DNA from: Bacillota bacterium
GTDB taxonomy: Bacteria; Bacillota; Clostridia; Lachnospirales; WQUN01
Direction of reading: 5' to 3'
DNA length: 16,507 bases
Assembly (NCBI GenBank): GCA_009782085.1
Contig: WQUN01000027.1
Coordinates: 1-16,507, forward strand
A model generated the notes under the pieces. The model had not been told where the DNA came from. It made no database searches and saw only the letters and a list, made by a program, of their open reading frames with translations. Both the position numbers and the translations under genes were made by a program. The first letter of the stretch is position 1, and every line of letters begins with the position of its first letter. Below, piece after piece: positions 1-6,521 of the stretch.

Positions 1-462
1 GACGGACAACAGCCCGCCGGAGGCGCAGACTTACGCCGGTGCGCCGGAAACGCAGGCGGACGGCGGCCCGCCGGAAACGCAAACTTACGCCGGCCCGCCG
101 GAATCCCTTGAAGCGGCTGAATTTACAGAATCGTCATTGATGTCCCCGACGGGTTATCCAGAGCTGACCGGTTATTCGGAACGGCCGGCCGCGCCGGAAA
201 AGAAGGCGGACACCGGTTCTGCGGAAACGCGGACGGACAACAGCCCGCCGGAGGCGCAGACTTACGCCGGTGCGCCGGAAACGCAGGCGGACGGCGGCCC
301 TCCGGAAACGCAAACTTACGCCGGCCCGCCGGAATCCCTCGAAGCGGCTGAATTTACAGAATCGTCATTGATGCCCCTGACGGGTTATCCAGAGCTGACT
401 GGTTATCCGGAGCGGCCGGCCGCGCCGGAAACGCAGGCGGCCGCCGTTGCGCCGGAAACTAA
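1..462 (+). repeat. 231-bp tandem repeat (about two copies seen) inside a shell-protein gene
   Basis: Bases 1-231 and 232-462 are two copies of one unit. They are nearly identical for about the first 200 bases, with only a handful of mostly single-base differences, then diverge near the end of the second copy. The period is a multiple of three, so the frame is kept (77 residues). Smaller roughly 10-residue subrepeats (x-PE-T/A-QT-Y/D) occur within each unit. The left copy may be preceded by more copies outside the window. High identity suggests a recent duplication or continuing homogenisation. Confidence 0.92.
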
Positions 463-766
463 CAAATCTGCCGGCGCTTCGATCGGCATCGTCGAACTGC
501 CGAACCTGGCCGACGCGATAAGCGTCCTGGACGCGATGCTAAAGAGCGCCGGCGTCGAGTTCGTCACCTGGGAGAAAAAGCTGGGCGGCCGCCTGGTCAC
601 GATCATCGTACGCGGCGGCGCGGCCGAGACGCTGGAGGCCGTCGAGACCGCGCGGCGCTTCCCGGGCGCGCGTATCGCCGCCTGGGCCGTCATACCCAAC
701 CCGCACCCGGAGACGCTGAGGATGGTCGCGAAAAGCGCCGGCCATATGCGGGGCGGAGCTTTTTAA
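2..766 (+). CDS. BMC-domain shell protein with long repetitive N-terminal tail (5'-partial)
   Basis: The reading frame is open to the left edge, so the start codon lies outside the window; the first internal ATG (137) falls inside a repeat and is not a natural start. About the first 155 visible residues are a low-complexity Pro/Glu/Thr/Gly-rich tail built from units such as PPETQTYAG and TGYPELTGY, with a 77-residue (231-bp) near-perfect tandem duplication. From about base 479 to 735 a single BMC domain follows (SIGIVELPNLADAI..., WEKKLGGRLVTIIVRGG, AVIPNPHPETLRMV). Single BMC domains form the hexameric tiles of microcompartment shells; here the usual edge lysine is kept (DAMLKSAGV) but the PRPH motif is PNPH. 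The tail looks disordered and acidic, and its length is unknown. It may project from a shell face or bind cargo, which is inference. It precedes the other shell genes on the same strand. The BMC domain is certain; the role of the tail is not. Confidence 0.9.
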   Translation, partial: TDNSPPEAQTYAGAPETQADGGPPETQTYAGPPESLEAAEFTESSLMSPTGYPELTGYSERPAAPEKKADTGSAETRTDNSPPEAQTYAGAPETQADGGPPETQTYAGPPESLEAAEFTESSLMPLTGYPELTGYPERPAAPETQAAAVAPETNKSAGASIGIVELPNLADAISVLDAMLKSAGVEFVTWEKKLGGRLVTIIVRGGAAETLEAVETARRFPGARIAAWAVIPNPHPETLRMVAKSAGHMRGGAF

Positions 767-767
767 C

Positions 768-829
768 CCGGAGTGCGAAAACATTAGCCTCCTCTGTTCA
801 CGTCGTCGGCAAATGTTTTTCGCATCCGG
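768..829. repeat. imperfect inverted repeat after the first shell gene
   Basis: CCGGAGTGCGAAAACATT (768-785) faces AATGTTTTTCGCATCCGG (812-829). The arms pair over about 17 positions with two single-base bulges and a 26-base loop. It begins 2 bases after the stop codon of the tailed shell gene. It has no T-tract after the right arm, so it is not a standard terminator; it may act as an mRNA 3' structure or be a remnant of a small repeat element. Further right, 920-938 forms another hairpin (GGGCGAAC / GTTCGCCC, 3-base loop). I see no gene between 767 and 1223. Confidence 0.45.
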
Positions 830-959
830 TATAACCCGTCACCCGGAGCGCGCAGGTGCGAACTTCGTTCATTCGCTGTTGTCGCGATATTGCGCTGCCA
901 GACGCAAAACGGGCCTTTCGGGCGAACACAGTTCGCCCCCCAGGCACCCTCTATAAACT

Positions 960-1130
960 GTCATCCTGAGCGAAGCGAAGGATCTAATACGAATCTCAGA
1001 TTAATACTTCACAGGCGGAGCCGAAACGCCGAACGCTTAACGGCGTTCTCCGCGACAGACTGTGAAGATTTTAATCGAGATTCGTATAAAATAGCCAAAA
1101 CATAGGATTCTTCGCTGCGCTCGGAATGAC
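960..1130. repeat. GTCATCCTGAG-type inverted repeat, interrupted by a small insertion
   Basis: The left arm (960-985, GTCATCCTGAGCGAAGC...) and right arm (1105-1130, ...TTCGCTGCGCTCGGAATGAC) are imperfect inverted complements. Uninterrupted relatives occur at 13181-13255 and 13341-13395, so this is a dispersed intergenic repeat. Here the arms are separated by a second element (988-1086). Arms of this sequence type are known to me as common intergenic repeats in diverse bacterial genomes; their function is not established. Confidence 0.85.
988..1086 (+). mobile_element. MITE-like element, family 1, copy 1 (99 bp)
   Basis: The element starts TACGAATCTC and ends GAGATTCGTA, giving exact 10-bp terminal inverted repeats, with longer imperfect pairing inward (CTTCACAG / CTGTGAAG). 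It is flanked by TAA on both sides (985-987 and 1087-1089), consistent with a 3-bp target duplication. It has no coding capacity. A second copy lies at 4131-4233 in the opposite orientation and shares about 28 bp at one end and about 35 bp at the other. It has landed inside the GTCATCCTGAG repeat. A TNA-type 3-bp target is known for some IS5-superfamily groups such as IS1031; assigning it to that family is inference. Confidence 0.8.
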
Positions 1131-1223
1131 AAAAAGGGGTTTACAGAGGTTGCCCCACGCGGCATATTCGTTTATTCAATCATGTTTTTCATATATTTTA
1201 TTAAAATACGGGAGGTCAACAAA

Positions 1224-1517
1224 ATGGAACTGCAGGCATTGGGAATGATCGAAACGAGGGGCCTCGTGGCATCCATCGAGGCGGCGGACGCCATGCTTAA
1301 GGCGGCCAACGTGAAGCTGGTCGGCACGGAGAAGATCGGCTCCGGCCTGGTGTCCGTGATGGTCCGCGGAGACGTGGGCGCCGTCAAGGCGGCCGTGGAG
1401 GCCGGGCAGACGGCCGCGCAGAAACTGGGCGAGATCATCGCCGTCCACGTGATCCCGCGCCCCCACGGGGACGTGGAGTCGATCCTGCCGTCGGGCGCGG
1501 CCAAGGCGAACATTTAA
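1224..1517 (+). CDS. BMC-H hexameric microcompartment shell protein (PduA/EutM type)
   Basis: This 97-residue protein is a canonical single-BMC-domain tile that assembles into hexamers and forms the flat facets of a microcompartment, with a central pore for small metabolites. Visible hallmarks are the start LGMIETRGLVASIEAADAM, the edge lysine K26 in AMLKAANV, the pore loop KIGSG (S40), VMVRGDVGAVKAAVEAG and the terminal HVIPRPH with R79. These positions coincide with PduA numbering. The start at 1224 is chosen because GGAGGT (1211-1216) lies 7 bases upstream; an in-frame ATG at 1182 adds 14 unrelated residues and has no such site. It is followed by a 101-bp palindromic element and then pduL, so it is probably co-transcribed with pduL. 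The leader 1131-1210 is AT-rich, but no convincing promoter could be fixed. Confidence 0.97.
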   Translation: MELQALGMIETRGLVASIEAADAMLKAANVKLVGTEKIGSGLVSVMVRGDVGAVKAAVEAGQTAAQKLGEIIAVHVIPRPHGDVESILPSGAAKANI

Positions 1518-1618
1518 TACTAATTCCAATTTGAGCCATTACCTTGGAGGGAAGCTCAGCGTCAGAGGACGCTGAGCGATTTGACCGAACAAGGGAATGT
1601 GCGAAAATGGAATTAGTA
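1518..1618. mobile_element. MITE-like palindromic element between shell gene and pduL (101 bp)
   Basis: TACTAATTCCAATTT (1518-1532) and AAAATGGAATTAGTA (1604-1618) are 15-bp terminal inverted repeats with one mismatch. Inside is a perfect 10-bp hairpin, GCTCAGCGTC (1554-1563) with GACGCTGAGC (1568-1577) and loop AGAG. The left end abuts the TAA stop codon of the shell gene; the right end abuts TAG, which runs into the GGAGG site of pduL. TAA/TAG could be a decayed 3-bp target duplication. The ends resemble those of the 988-1086 element (TAC.AAT..CA...). In the transcript this would form a stable structure between two operon genes, which could protect upstream mRNA or lower downstream expression. 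That effect is inference. Confidence 0.75.
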
Positions 1619-1631
1619 TAGGAGGCGCCCC

Positions 1632-2366
1632 ATGGACGAGGAACTGATCCAAGCAATGACCGCGCGGGTGCTGGAACGCCTGGGGCGAATTCCGGATCGG
1701 CAGCCCGAAGACGAGCGCGGGGCCGCCGATGCTCCCGGGGAGTTATGCGGGAAGAATGAGAATTTTGAGAGCGGAATTCGCCCTGGGCATGATCGTCTGA
1801 TCGTGCCCATAGGCGTCTCCGCGCGGCACGCGCATCTTACGCCGGAGCATATTGAGCGGCTTTTCGGGGCCGGTCACGTTCTCACGCCCAAAAAGGAACT
1901 GATGGGCGGGCAGTACGCCGCCGAGGAGTGCGTCACGATCGTCGGCACGAAGCTCCGGGCCATCGAGAACGTCCGGGTGCTCGGGCCGCCGCGGAAGGCC
2001 TCGCAGGTGGAGATCTCCCGGACGGACGCGATCCGTCTGGGCATAAACCCGCCCGTCCGGGACTCCGGCGACCTCGCCGGCTCCTCTCCCATCGCGCTGG
2101 TCGGCCCCCAGGGCGCGGTCTACCTGGAGGAGGGCTGCATCATCGCGAAGCGGCATATCCACATGAGCCGCCCGGACGCGGAGCGGTTCGGCGTCCGGGA
2201 CGGCGACACCGTCAAAGTAGGCTTCAGGACCGGCCGCGCCGGTGTGCTGGACGACGTCGGCATACGCGTGGACGACAGCTTTTCGCTGGAAATGCACATA
2301 GACGCGGACGAGGCTAACAGCCTCGGCATATCCGATAAAACGGACGGGACAGTGATATACGCATGA
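1632..2366 (+). CDS. pduL: Phosphate propanoyltransferase (BMC phosphotransacylase PduL)
   Basis: PduL converts propanoyl-CoA (or acetyl-CoA) and phosphate to the acyl-phosphate plus CoA, recycling CoA inside the microcompartment. The 244-residue protein has both PduL zinc clusters: H66 and H68 in SARHAHL, E127 in SQVEIS, H175 and H177 in KRHIHMS, and H222 in EMHIDADEAN. The spacings between these match the two-zinc site known from the PduL structure. The first 20 residues (EELIQAMTARVLERL) form a likely amphipathic helix typical of encapsulation peptides, followed by a variable linker to about residue 55. This suggests targeting to the lumen. GGAGG (1621-1625) precedes the ATG at 1632. The stop overlaps the next start by four bases (ATGA), so the two are translationally coupled. 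Confidence 0.97.
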   Translation: MDEELIQAMTARVLERLGRIPDRQPEDERGAADAPGELCGKNENFESGIRPGHDRLIVPIGVSARHAHLTPEHIERLFGAGHVLTPKKELMGGQYAAEECVTIVGTKLRAIENVRVLGPPRKASQVEISRTDAIRLGINPPVRDSGDLAGSSPIALVGPQGAVYLEEGCIIAKRHIHMSRPDAERFGVRDGDTVKVGFRTGRAGVLDDVGIRVDDSFSLEMHIDADEANSLGISDKTDGTVIYA

Positions 2367-2626
2367 TAATCGCGAAGGTGATCGGCACGGTGGTAAGCAC
2401 GCGCAAGGACTCTTCCCTGACGGGCAGCAAGTTCATGATCGTGGAGTCCATGAAGGATATGGCCGGGGGCAGGTTCGTGGCCGTCGACCCCATCGGCGCG
2501 GGCGCGGGGGAGCTCGTGCTCGTGGCCACGGGGGGCGCGGCCCGCGTCAAAAACCCCGGCGCGCCGGTGGACGCGGTCATTGTCGGGATAATCGACGACC
2601 CGGGGAAGATCACGACGGTAGGATAA
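2363..2626 (+). CDS. eutN: BMC-P pentameric vertex protein (EutN/PduN/CcmL family)
   Basis: This 87-residue protein belongs to the EutN/CcmL family, whose pentamers close the vertices of the icosahedral shell. Visible family features are the opening MIIAKVIGTVVST, the middle LTGSKFMIVE, the VAVDPIGAGAGELVLVATGGAAR segment and the closing AVIVGIIDD. Its length is normal for the family. It starts within the stop codon of pduL (ATGA overlap). About 80 bases without visible features separate it from the next shell gene on the same strand. With a hexamer, a pentamer and a pseudohexamer gene in the window, all three structural tile classes needed to build a closed shell are present. Confidence 0.96.
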   Translation: MIIAKVIGTVVSTRKDSSLTGSKFMIVESMKDMAGGRFVAVDPIGAGAGELVLVATGGAARVKNPGAPVDAVIVGIIDDPGKITTVG

Positions 2627-2708
2627 CATGGTTCTAACAATCCTTATTTATTCTGCATAATCCGCGTTCAGGTTTTTATTACTCGTTGTATCGCTCGAGG
2701 TGGAATCA

Positions 2709-3269
2709 TTGAACAAGGCGATTTGCATGGTTGAATACGCCACGGTTTCCAGAGGGATCGCCGCCGCCGACGGCATGGTCAAGGCGGCGGCGGTTTCCCT
2801 GCACAAAATCCGGGCGGTCTGCCCCGGCAGGCTCATCGCCGTGTTCTCCGGCGCGCTCGCCGCGGTCAAGGCGGCCGTCGATTTCGCCAGGGCTGACTTC
2901 CCCGGCGAATTGGAGGACTGCTTTGTCATCGGGCGGCCGCACGGGGGACTTTTCGAAGCGCTCACAGCGGATAAGGTCACGCCTTTCGACGGCCCCGCCG
3001 CCCTCGGTATGCTGGAAACGACGACCGTCGCCTCCTGCGTTTTGGCCGCCGACTACGGCCTGAAAGCCGCCGGCGTGCGGCTCCTGCACATCCACTACGG
3101 CGCGGGGATGTGCGGCAGGTGCTACTTCCTGATCTCCGGGAGCGTGGCGGACGTGGAGGAGGCCCTGGCCTCGGCCAAGGCCAACCTCAGCCCCGGCGGC
3201 GCGCTCGTGGACTGGACGGTGATACCTAGCCCCGACGAGGCGGTGTGGAGGGCGCTGACGAGGGAATAA
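2709..3269 (+). CDS. pduT: PduT-like BMC-T shell protein with probable Fe-S cysteine
   Basis: This 186-residue protein has two BMC domains in tandem (about residues 3-88 and 96-184), the arrangement that forms trimeric pseudohexamers. It tracks PduT throughout: NKAICMVEYATVSRGI, RAVCPGRL, MLETTTVASCVLAAD, a CYFLISG segment and a DWTVIPSPDEAVWRAL end. In PduT, Cys38 from three subunits holds a [4Fe-4S] cluster at the pore. With the TTG start at 2709 the cysteine of VCPGR is exactly residue 38. That start also has GAGGTGG (2697-2703) five bases upstream, so I prefer it over the GTG at 2700, which overlaps the site. Extra cysteines sit at 135 and 138 (MCGRC). The likely role is electron transfer or cluster exchange across the shell. 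Confidence 0.93.
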   Translation: MNKAICMVEYATVSRGIAAADGMVKAAAVSLHKIRAVCPGRLIAVFSGALAAVKAAVDFARADFPGELEDCFVIGRPHGGLFEALTADKVTPFDGPAALGMLETTTVASCVLAADYGLKAAGVRLLHIHYGAGMCGRCYFLISGSVADVEEALASAKANLSPGGALVDWTVIPSPDEAVWRALTRE

Positions 3270-3298
3270 TATCCGTATAAAAGAGGGGCGTTAGGACA

Positions 3299-4090
3299 TT
3301 GCACTCATTTTTAGTGACGGGCGGCGGAATGGGTTTTATATTTTTTATGACCTGTTTGGGCGCTTCGACGGTTTTTTTCTTTCATAAGTCCGCGCCGGGA
3401 AAATTCCAACGGATATTTCTCGGGTTCGCGGCGGGAGTCATGATCGCGGCCTCCATATGGAGTTTGCTGATTCCGGCTATCGAGGCGGCGGAAACCGACG
3501 GGCGGCCCGGATGGATACCCGCGGCTTGCGGGTTTGTGCTGGGCGCTTTGTTTTTGTTGAGCCTGGATATAATCATTCCGCACCTTCATCCTTTTTCGGA
3601 CGAACCGGAGGGGCCGGCTTCGCGGTCGAAGCGCTCCACTTTGCTGCTCTACGCCGTGACATTGCATAATATACCGGAAGGGATGGCCGTGGGCCTTTCT
3701 TTTGCCATGGCCGCCGAGCGCGGCGGCGACCCGGCGCTGTACGCGGCGGCTGTCGCTTTGGCGTTCGGCATAGGCGTTCAAAACTTCCCGGAAGGCGCGG
3801 CGGTCGCGCTTCCGATTCGTCAAAAGGGCGTTTCCGCCAGTAAGGCTTTCGGATTGGCTTGTCTGTCCGGAGCGGTGGAACCGGTTTTCGGTATGATCAC
3901 GGTGCTACTGGCGGCTCGGATAACCCCTTTTATGCCCTGGCTGCTGTCCTTCGCGGCGGGCGCCATGATGTACGTCGTGGTGGAAGAACTGATACCCGAA
4001 GCGCATTTGGGCGAGCATTCCCACACAGGCACTTTGGGCGTAATGGCGGGGTTTCTGGTGATGATGACGCTGGATGTGGCTCTGGGATAA
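3299..4090 (+). CDS. ZIP family divalent metal transporter
   Basis: This 263-residue membrane protein has about eight hydrophobic segments and the ZIP signature: HNIPEG (123-128) in one helix and QNFPEG (161-166) in the next, which form the metal site, plus GAVEP (191-195) and EELIPEAH (229-236). A His/Asp/Glu-rich loop (HLHPFSDEPEG, 95-105) lies between the third and fourth helices, as in ZupT/GufA relatives. It probably imports zinc or a related divalent cation across the cytoplasmic membrane. The start is taken as TTG 3299 with GAGGGG (3283-3288) upstream; ATG 3329 is the alternative. It begins 29 bases after the PduT-like gene with no visible terminator, so read-through from the BMC operon is plausible. 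A link to zinc supply for PduL is speculation. Confidence 0.9.
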   Translation: MHSFLVTGGGMGFIFFMTCLGASTVFFFHKSAPGKFQRIFLGFAAGVMIAASIWSLLIPAIEAAETDGRPGWIPAACGFVLGALFLLSLDIIIPHLHPFSDEPEGPASRSKRSTLLLYAVTLHNIPEGMAVGLSFAMAAERGGDPALYAAAVALAFGIGVQNFPEGAAVALPIRQKGVSASKAFGLACLSGAVEPVFGMITVLLAARITPFMPWLLSFAAGAMMYVVVEELIPEAHLGEHSHTGTLGVMAGFLVMMTLDVALG

Positions 4091-4130
4091 AGGGGCAAGA
4101 TCAAATGTGATATTGTATACTCATGCGTTA

Positions 4131-4233
4131 TACGAATCTCGATTAAAATCTTCACAGTCTGTCGCTTATAACGCAAAACGCCCTCTGGCGTTTTGCAGCG
4201 CTCCGACTGTGAAGTTTTAATCTGAGATTCGTA
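4131..4233 (-). mobile_element. MITE-like element, family 1, copy 2 (103 bp, inverted relative to copy 1)
   Basis: The element has TACGAATCTC (4131-4140) and GAGATTCGTA (4224-4233) at its ends and is flanked by TTA on both sides (4128-4130, 4234-4236), a second instance of a 3-bp TNA duplication. Its reverse complement aligns with the copy at 988-1086 at both ends, while the centre differs. The centre here is a perfect 10-bp hairpin, GCAAAACGCC (4173-4182) / GGCGTTTTGC (4187-4196) with loop CTCT. It sits between the ZIP gene and the next promoter and could limit read-through as a structured spacer. Confidence 0.82.
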
Positions 4234-4261
4234 TTAGCCGTGCCGTCCCCTCTTTTTTACC

Positions 4262-4290
4262 TTTACTGTCTGCGCCCAAAGCGTTATACT
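4262..4290 (+). promoter_or_regulatory. Sigma-A type promoter for the moxR operon
   Basis: TTTACT (4262-4267) and TATACT (4285-4290) are separated by exactly 17 bp. The predicted start of transcription is near 4297, about 45 bases before the GTG start of the MoxR gene. Because the promoter lies inside the longer possible open frame that begins at 4240, it argues for the downstream start. Confidence 0.65.
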
Positions 4291-4341
4291 AGGCGCAAAC
4301 ATCCGCAGTTCTCCGTCTGCCCAGGAAGGGGACGATCCCAA

Positions 4342-5337
4342 GTGAACGAAAACGCGAACACATCGGCACAAACGGACGGAAGCCCGGCGCCCGGCGCGGT
4401 TTCCGATCTTTTCTCCGCCATAAAGCGAAATATCGCGAAAGTGATCGTCGGCAAGGACGAGGCGGCGGATCTGCTGCTAATCTGCCTGGCCACCGGCGGG
4501 CACGCGCTGATCGAGGACGTGCCCGGCCTCGGCAAGACCTCCATGGTGGCGGCGCTCGCGGCCTCCGTGGACTGCTCGTTTCAGCGGGTGCAGTTTACGC
4601 CGGACGTGCTTCCGTCCGACGTGACCGGCTTCACCATGTACCACCCCGTGACCGGGGAGGAAAAATTCTACCAGGGCGCGGTGATGTGCAACATTTTGTT
4701 GGCAGACGAACTCAACCGGACAAGCCCCAAGACGCAGTCGGCCTTGCTCCAGGCCATGCAGGAGGGCGCGGTCACGGTAGACGGCGTGACCCGCGTTTTG
4801 CCGCGGCCGTTCATGGTCTGCGCGACGCAGAACCCCGTCGAGCACGCGGGCACCTATCCCCTGCCGGAGGCGCAGCTGGACAGGTTTTTGATGCGGATCG
4901 GCATGGGCTATCCGTCCAGGACAGACGAGGCGGCTATCCTGGCCCGCAACCGGGGCGGCGCGGTCCGCGCGCCGCTGTCGCCGGTGGCAAACGCCGGGGA
5001 CGTGCTTTCTATGCAGACGGCCCTCGACCACGTGCTCTGCTCGGCTCCCGTCGTGGCGTACATCGTGGACATCGTCCAGCGCACGAGGAAGCACGAGGGC
5101 GTCTCCCTGGGCGTCAGCCCGCGCGGCGCGATCGCGCTGATGAGGGCGTCGATGGGGCACGCCTTGCTGAAAGGCCGGAATTACACGATACCTGACGACG
5201 TGCAAGCCATGGCGAACCATACGCTCTGCCACCGCCTCATCCCGAATATTCACGCCTATACCCAAAGCCAGAGCGCCGAACAGATACTGGCCGACGTGTT
5301 GCGCCTGGTTCCGGTCCCGGTGGTGGCCGGAACATGA
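4342..5337 (+). CDS. MoxR family AAA+ ATPase
   Basis: MoxR ATPases are thought to act as chaperones that mature or activate partner proteins, often encoded beside DUF58/von Willebrand-like proteins. The 331-residue product shows Walker A GLGKT (62-66), the MoxR signature FTPDVLPSDVTG (85-96), Walker B LLADE (119-123), sensor 1 ATQNP (161-165) and PLPEAQLDRF (173-182), then the C-terminal lid domain with SPRGAIALMRA. I chose GTG 4342 because AGGAAGGGG (4323-4331) precedes it and a promoter lies just upstream; an ATG at 4240 would add 34 residues unlike the family. The stop overlaps the next start (ATGA), indicating coupling with the DUF58 gene. Its substrate is unknown. Confidence 0.95.
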   Translation: MNENANTSAQTDGSPAPGAVSDLFSAIKRNIAKVIVGKDEAADLLLICLATGGHALIEDVPGLGKTSMVAALAASVDCSFQRVQFTPDVLPSDVTGFTMYHPVTGEEKFYQGAVMCNILLADELNRTSPKTQSALLQAMQEGAVTVDGVTRVLPRPFMVCATQNPVEHAGTYPLPEAQLDRFLMRIGMGYPSRTDEAAILARNRGGAVRAPLSPVANAGDVLSMQTALDHVLCSAPVVAYIVDIVQRTRKHEGVSLGVSPRGAIALMRASMGHALLKGRNYTIPDDVQAMANHTLCHRLIPNIHAYTQSQSAEQILADVLRLVPVPVVAGT

Positions 5338-6521
5338 GGCCGCTTAAAATGTGCTGGTATCCGGCTATGGCGGCGCTTCTCATCGCCGGGCTCCTGACCG
5401 GCCGGCGGGAGTTCTTTCTGCTGCTGTTCATCATGGGTTTTGTGCTGCTGTTCTCGCTGGCCCTGAACCTGTGGACGCTGCTGTCGTTCTCCTACGTGCA
5501 GAGGACCGAGCGACGCGTCTGCGTCAAGGGCGGCGAGACTTCGCTCCGCGTGGAGATATACAACGACAAACCGTTTCCCTTCGCCTTTATGCGCGTGACC
5601 GTGGCGCCCGTCGCGCGCTCCTCCAGGGTGCGCCTGAGCTTCAGCCTGCTCCCGCGGAGCCACGCCTCCTTCACCGTCCCCCTCTTTTGCCCTTACCGCG
5701 GCGTATTCGGCGTCGGCATGACCGAACTCGAGGTCAACGACAGCTTCGGCCTGGTGAGGACACGCTTTAACATGCTCTCCTTGCCGTATTACCGCCAGAC
5801 CGAAATGAAGGTCTATCCGAGGCTCGCCGATATCTCGCTCCCCTCCGCCAAACGGACCGACGCCAAGGTTTTCGGCTCGACCGGGGCCCATATAGCCAAG
5901 CAGGGGGAATCCTACGCCGGGCTTAGCAAATATACGCCGGGGGACCCTTTCAAGCGGGTGCACAGGGCGGTCTCCGCCAAACGGCGGGAGCTTTACGTCA
6001 AAACCTACGACGCGCCATTCGAGACTTCCGTGCTGATCGCCATGGACACCGCCGTCGGGGGCGGGGACGAGGAGGAACGGCTGTATCTGGCCGACCTGGC
6101 CTGCGAATGCGCCGCGGCGGTGGCCCATTACAGCCTGAGGACCGGGCGCCGCGTGATCTTCGGGTGCGCCGCCTTGCCCGGCGCGCCGGACGTCTGTGAA
6201 ACCGAGAGGGACTTCCTCCGGTTTTACGAGGGCCTCGCGGAATTGCGTTTTACGGAACAGGGCGATTTCGCGGAGGTATTCCAGCGGATATCGTATTCCG
6301 ACGTCGAGGCGGTCTACGCGATAACGGCGCGCAGCGACGCCGTCATCCGCGAAGTCCTGTCCATGTCCGGCATAAAGAACATCAGGCTGATCGAGCTTTC
6401 CACGGGGAAAGGCGCGGAGGCCGCGGCTGAATCCGCGTCCGTCGGAGGCGTCTGGACGGTCCGTTTGGCGGTCGGCGACGACATAGCGGCCGTTTTGGGA
6501 GAAGAGAGTGTCATGAGATGA
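5334..6521 (+). CDS. DUF58 domain membrane-anchored protein
   Basis: This 395-residue protein starts with two hydrophobic segments (about 8-22 and 27-50), then a beta-rich extracytoplasmic-looking region with VRVEIYND-like strands, and carries the DUF58 hallmark GESYAGLSKYTPGDPFKRVH around residues 191-210 followed by AVSAKRRELYVKTYD. The later part (VLIAMDTA onward) resembles a von Willebrand A-like fold, although a full metal-binding motif is not evident. DUF58 proteins are regular partners of MoxR ATPases. It overlaps its neighbours by four bases on both sides, so the three genes are one translationally coupled unit. The exact function is unknown; a role in envelope protein assembly is a common suggestion. 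Confidence 0.93.
   Translation: MRPLKMCWYPAMAALLIAGLLTGRREFFLLLFIMGFVLLFSLALNLWTLLSFSYVQRTERRVCVKGGETSLRVEIYNDKPFPFAFMRVTVAPVARSSRVRLSFSLLPRSHASFTVPLFCPYRGVFGVGMTELEVNDSFGLVRTRFNMLSLPYYRQTEMKVYPRLADISLPSAKRTDAKVFGSTGAHIAKQGESYAGLSKYTPGDPFKRVHRAVSAKRRELYVKTYDAPFETSVLIAMDTAVGGGDEEERLYLADLACECAAAVAHYSLRTGRRVIFGCAALPGAPDVCETERDFLRFYEGLAELRFTEQGDFAEVFQRISYSDVEAVYAITARSDAVIREVLSMSGIKNIRLIELSTGKGAEAAAESASVGGVWTVRLAVGDDIAAVLGEESVMR

Noticed and set aside
1..462. CRISPR-like repeat array
   Set aside because: The repeat unit is 231 bp, in frame and coding; there are no short repeats with unique spacers.
137..766. ATG at 137 as the start of the tailed shell protein
   Set aside because: The same frame is open to the left edge and the ATG lies inside the repeat unit; the equivalent ATG recurs in the next copy, and no ribosome binding site precedes it.
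890..1105. 71-residue reading frame on the + strand
   Set aside because: It runs through a GTCATCCTGAG repeat arm and the MITE-like element; no ribosome binding site and no protein-like composition.
988..4233. Composite transposon formed by the two inverted elements
   Set aside because: Each copy has its own triplet duplication (TAA and TTA), so they inserted independently; there is no shared outer duplication.
4240..4341. 34-residue N-terminal extension of the MoxR protein
   Set aside because: The stretch contains the -35 and -10 boxes and is not like MoxR; GTG 4342 has a good ribosome binding site.
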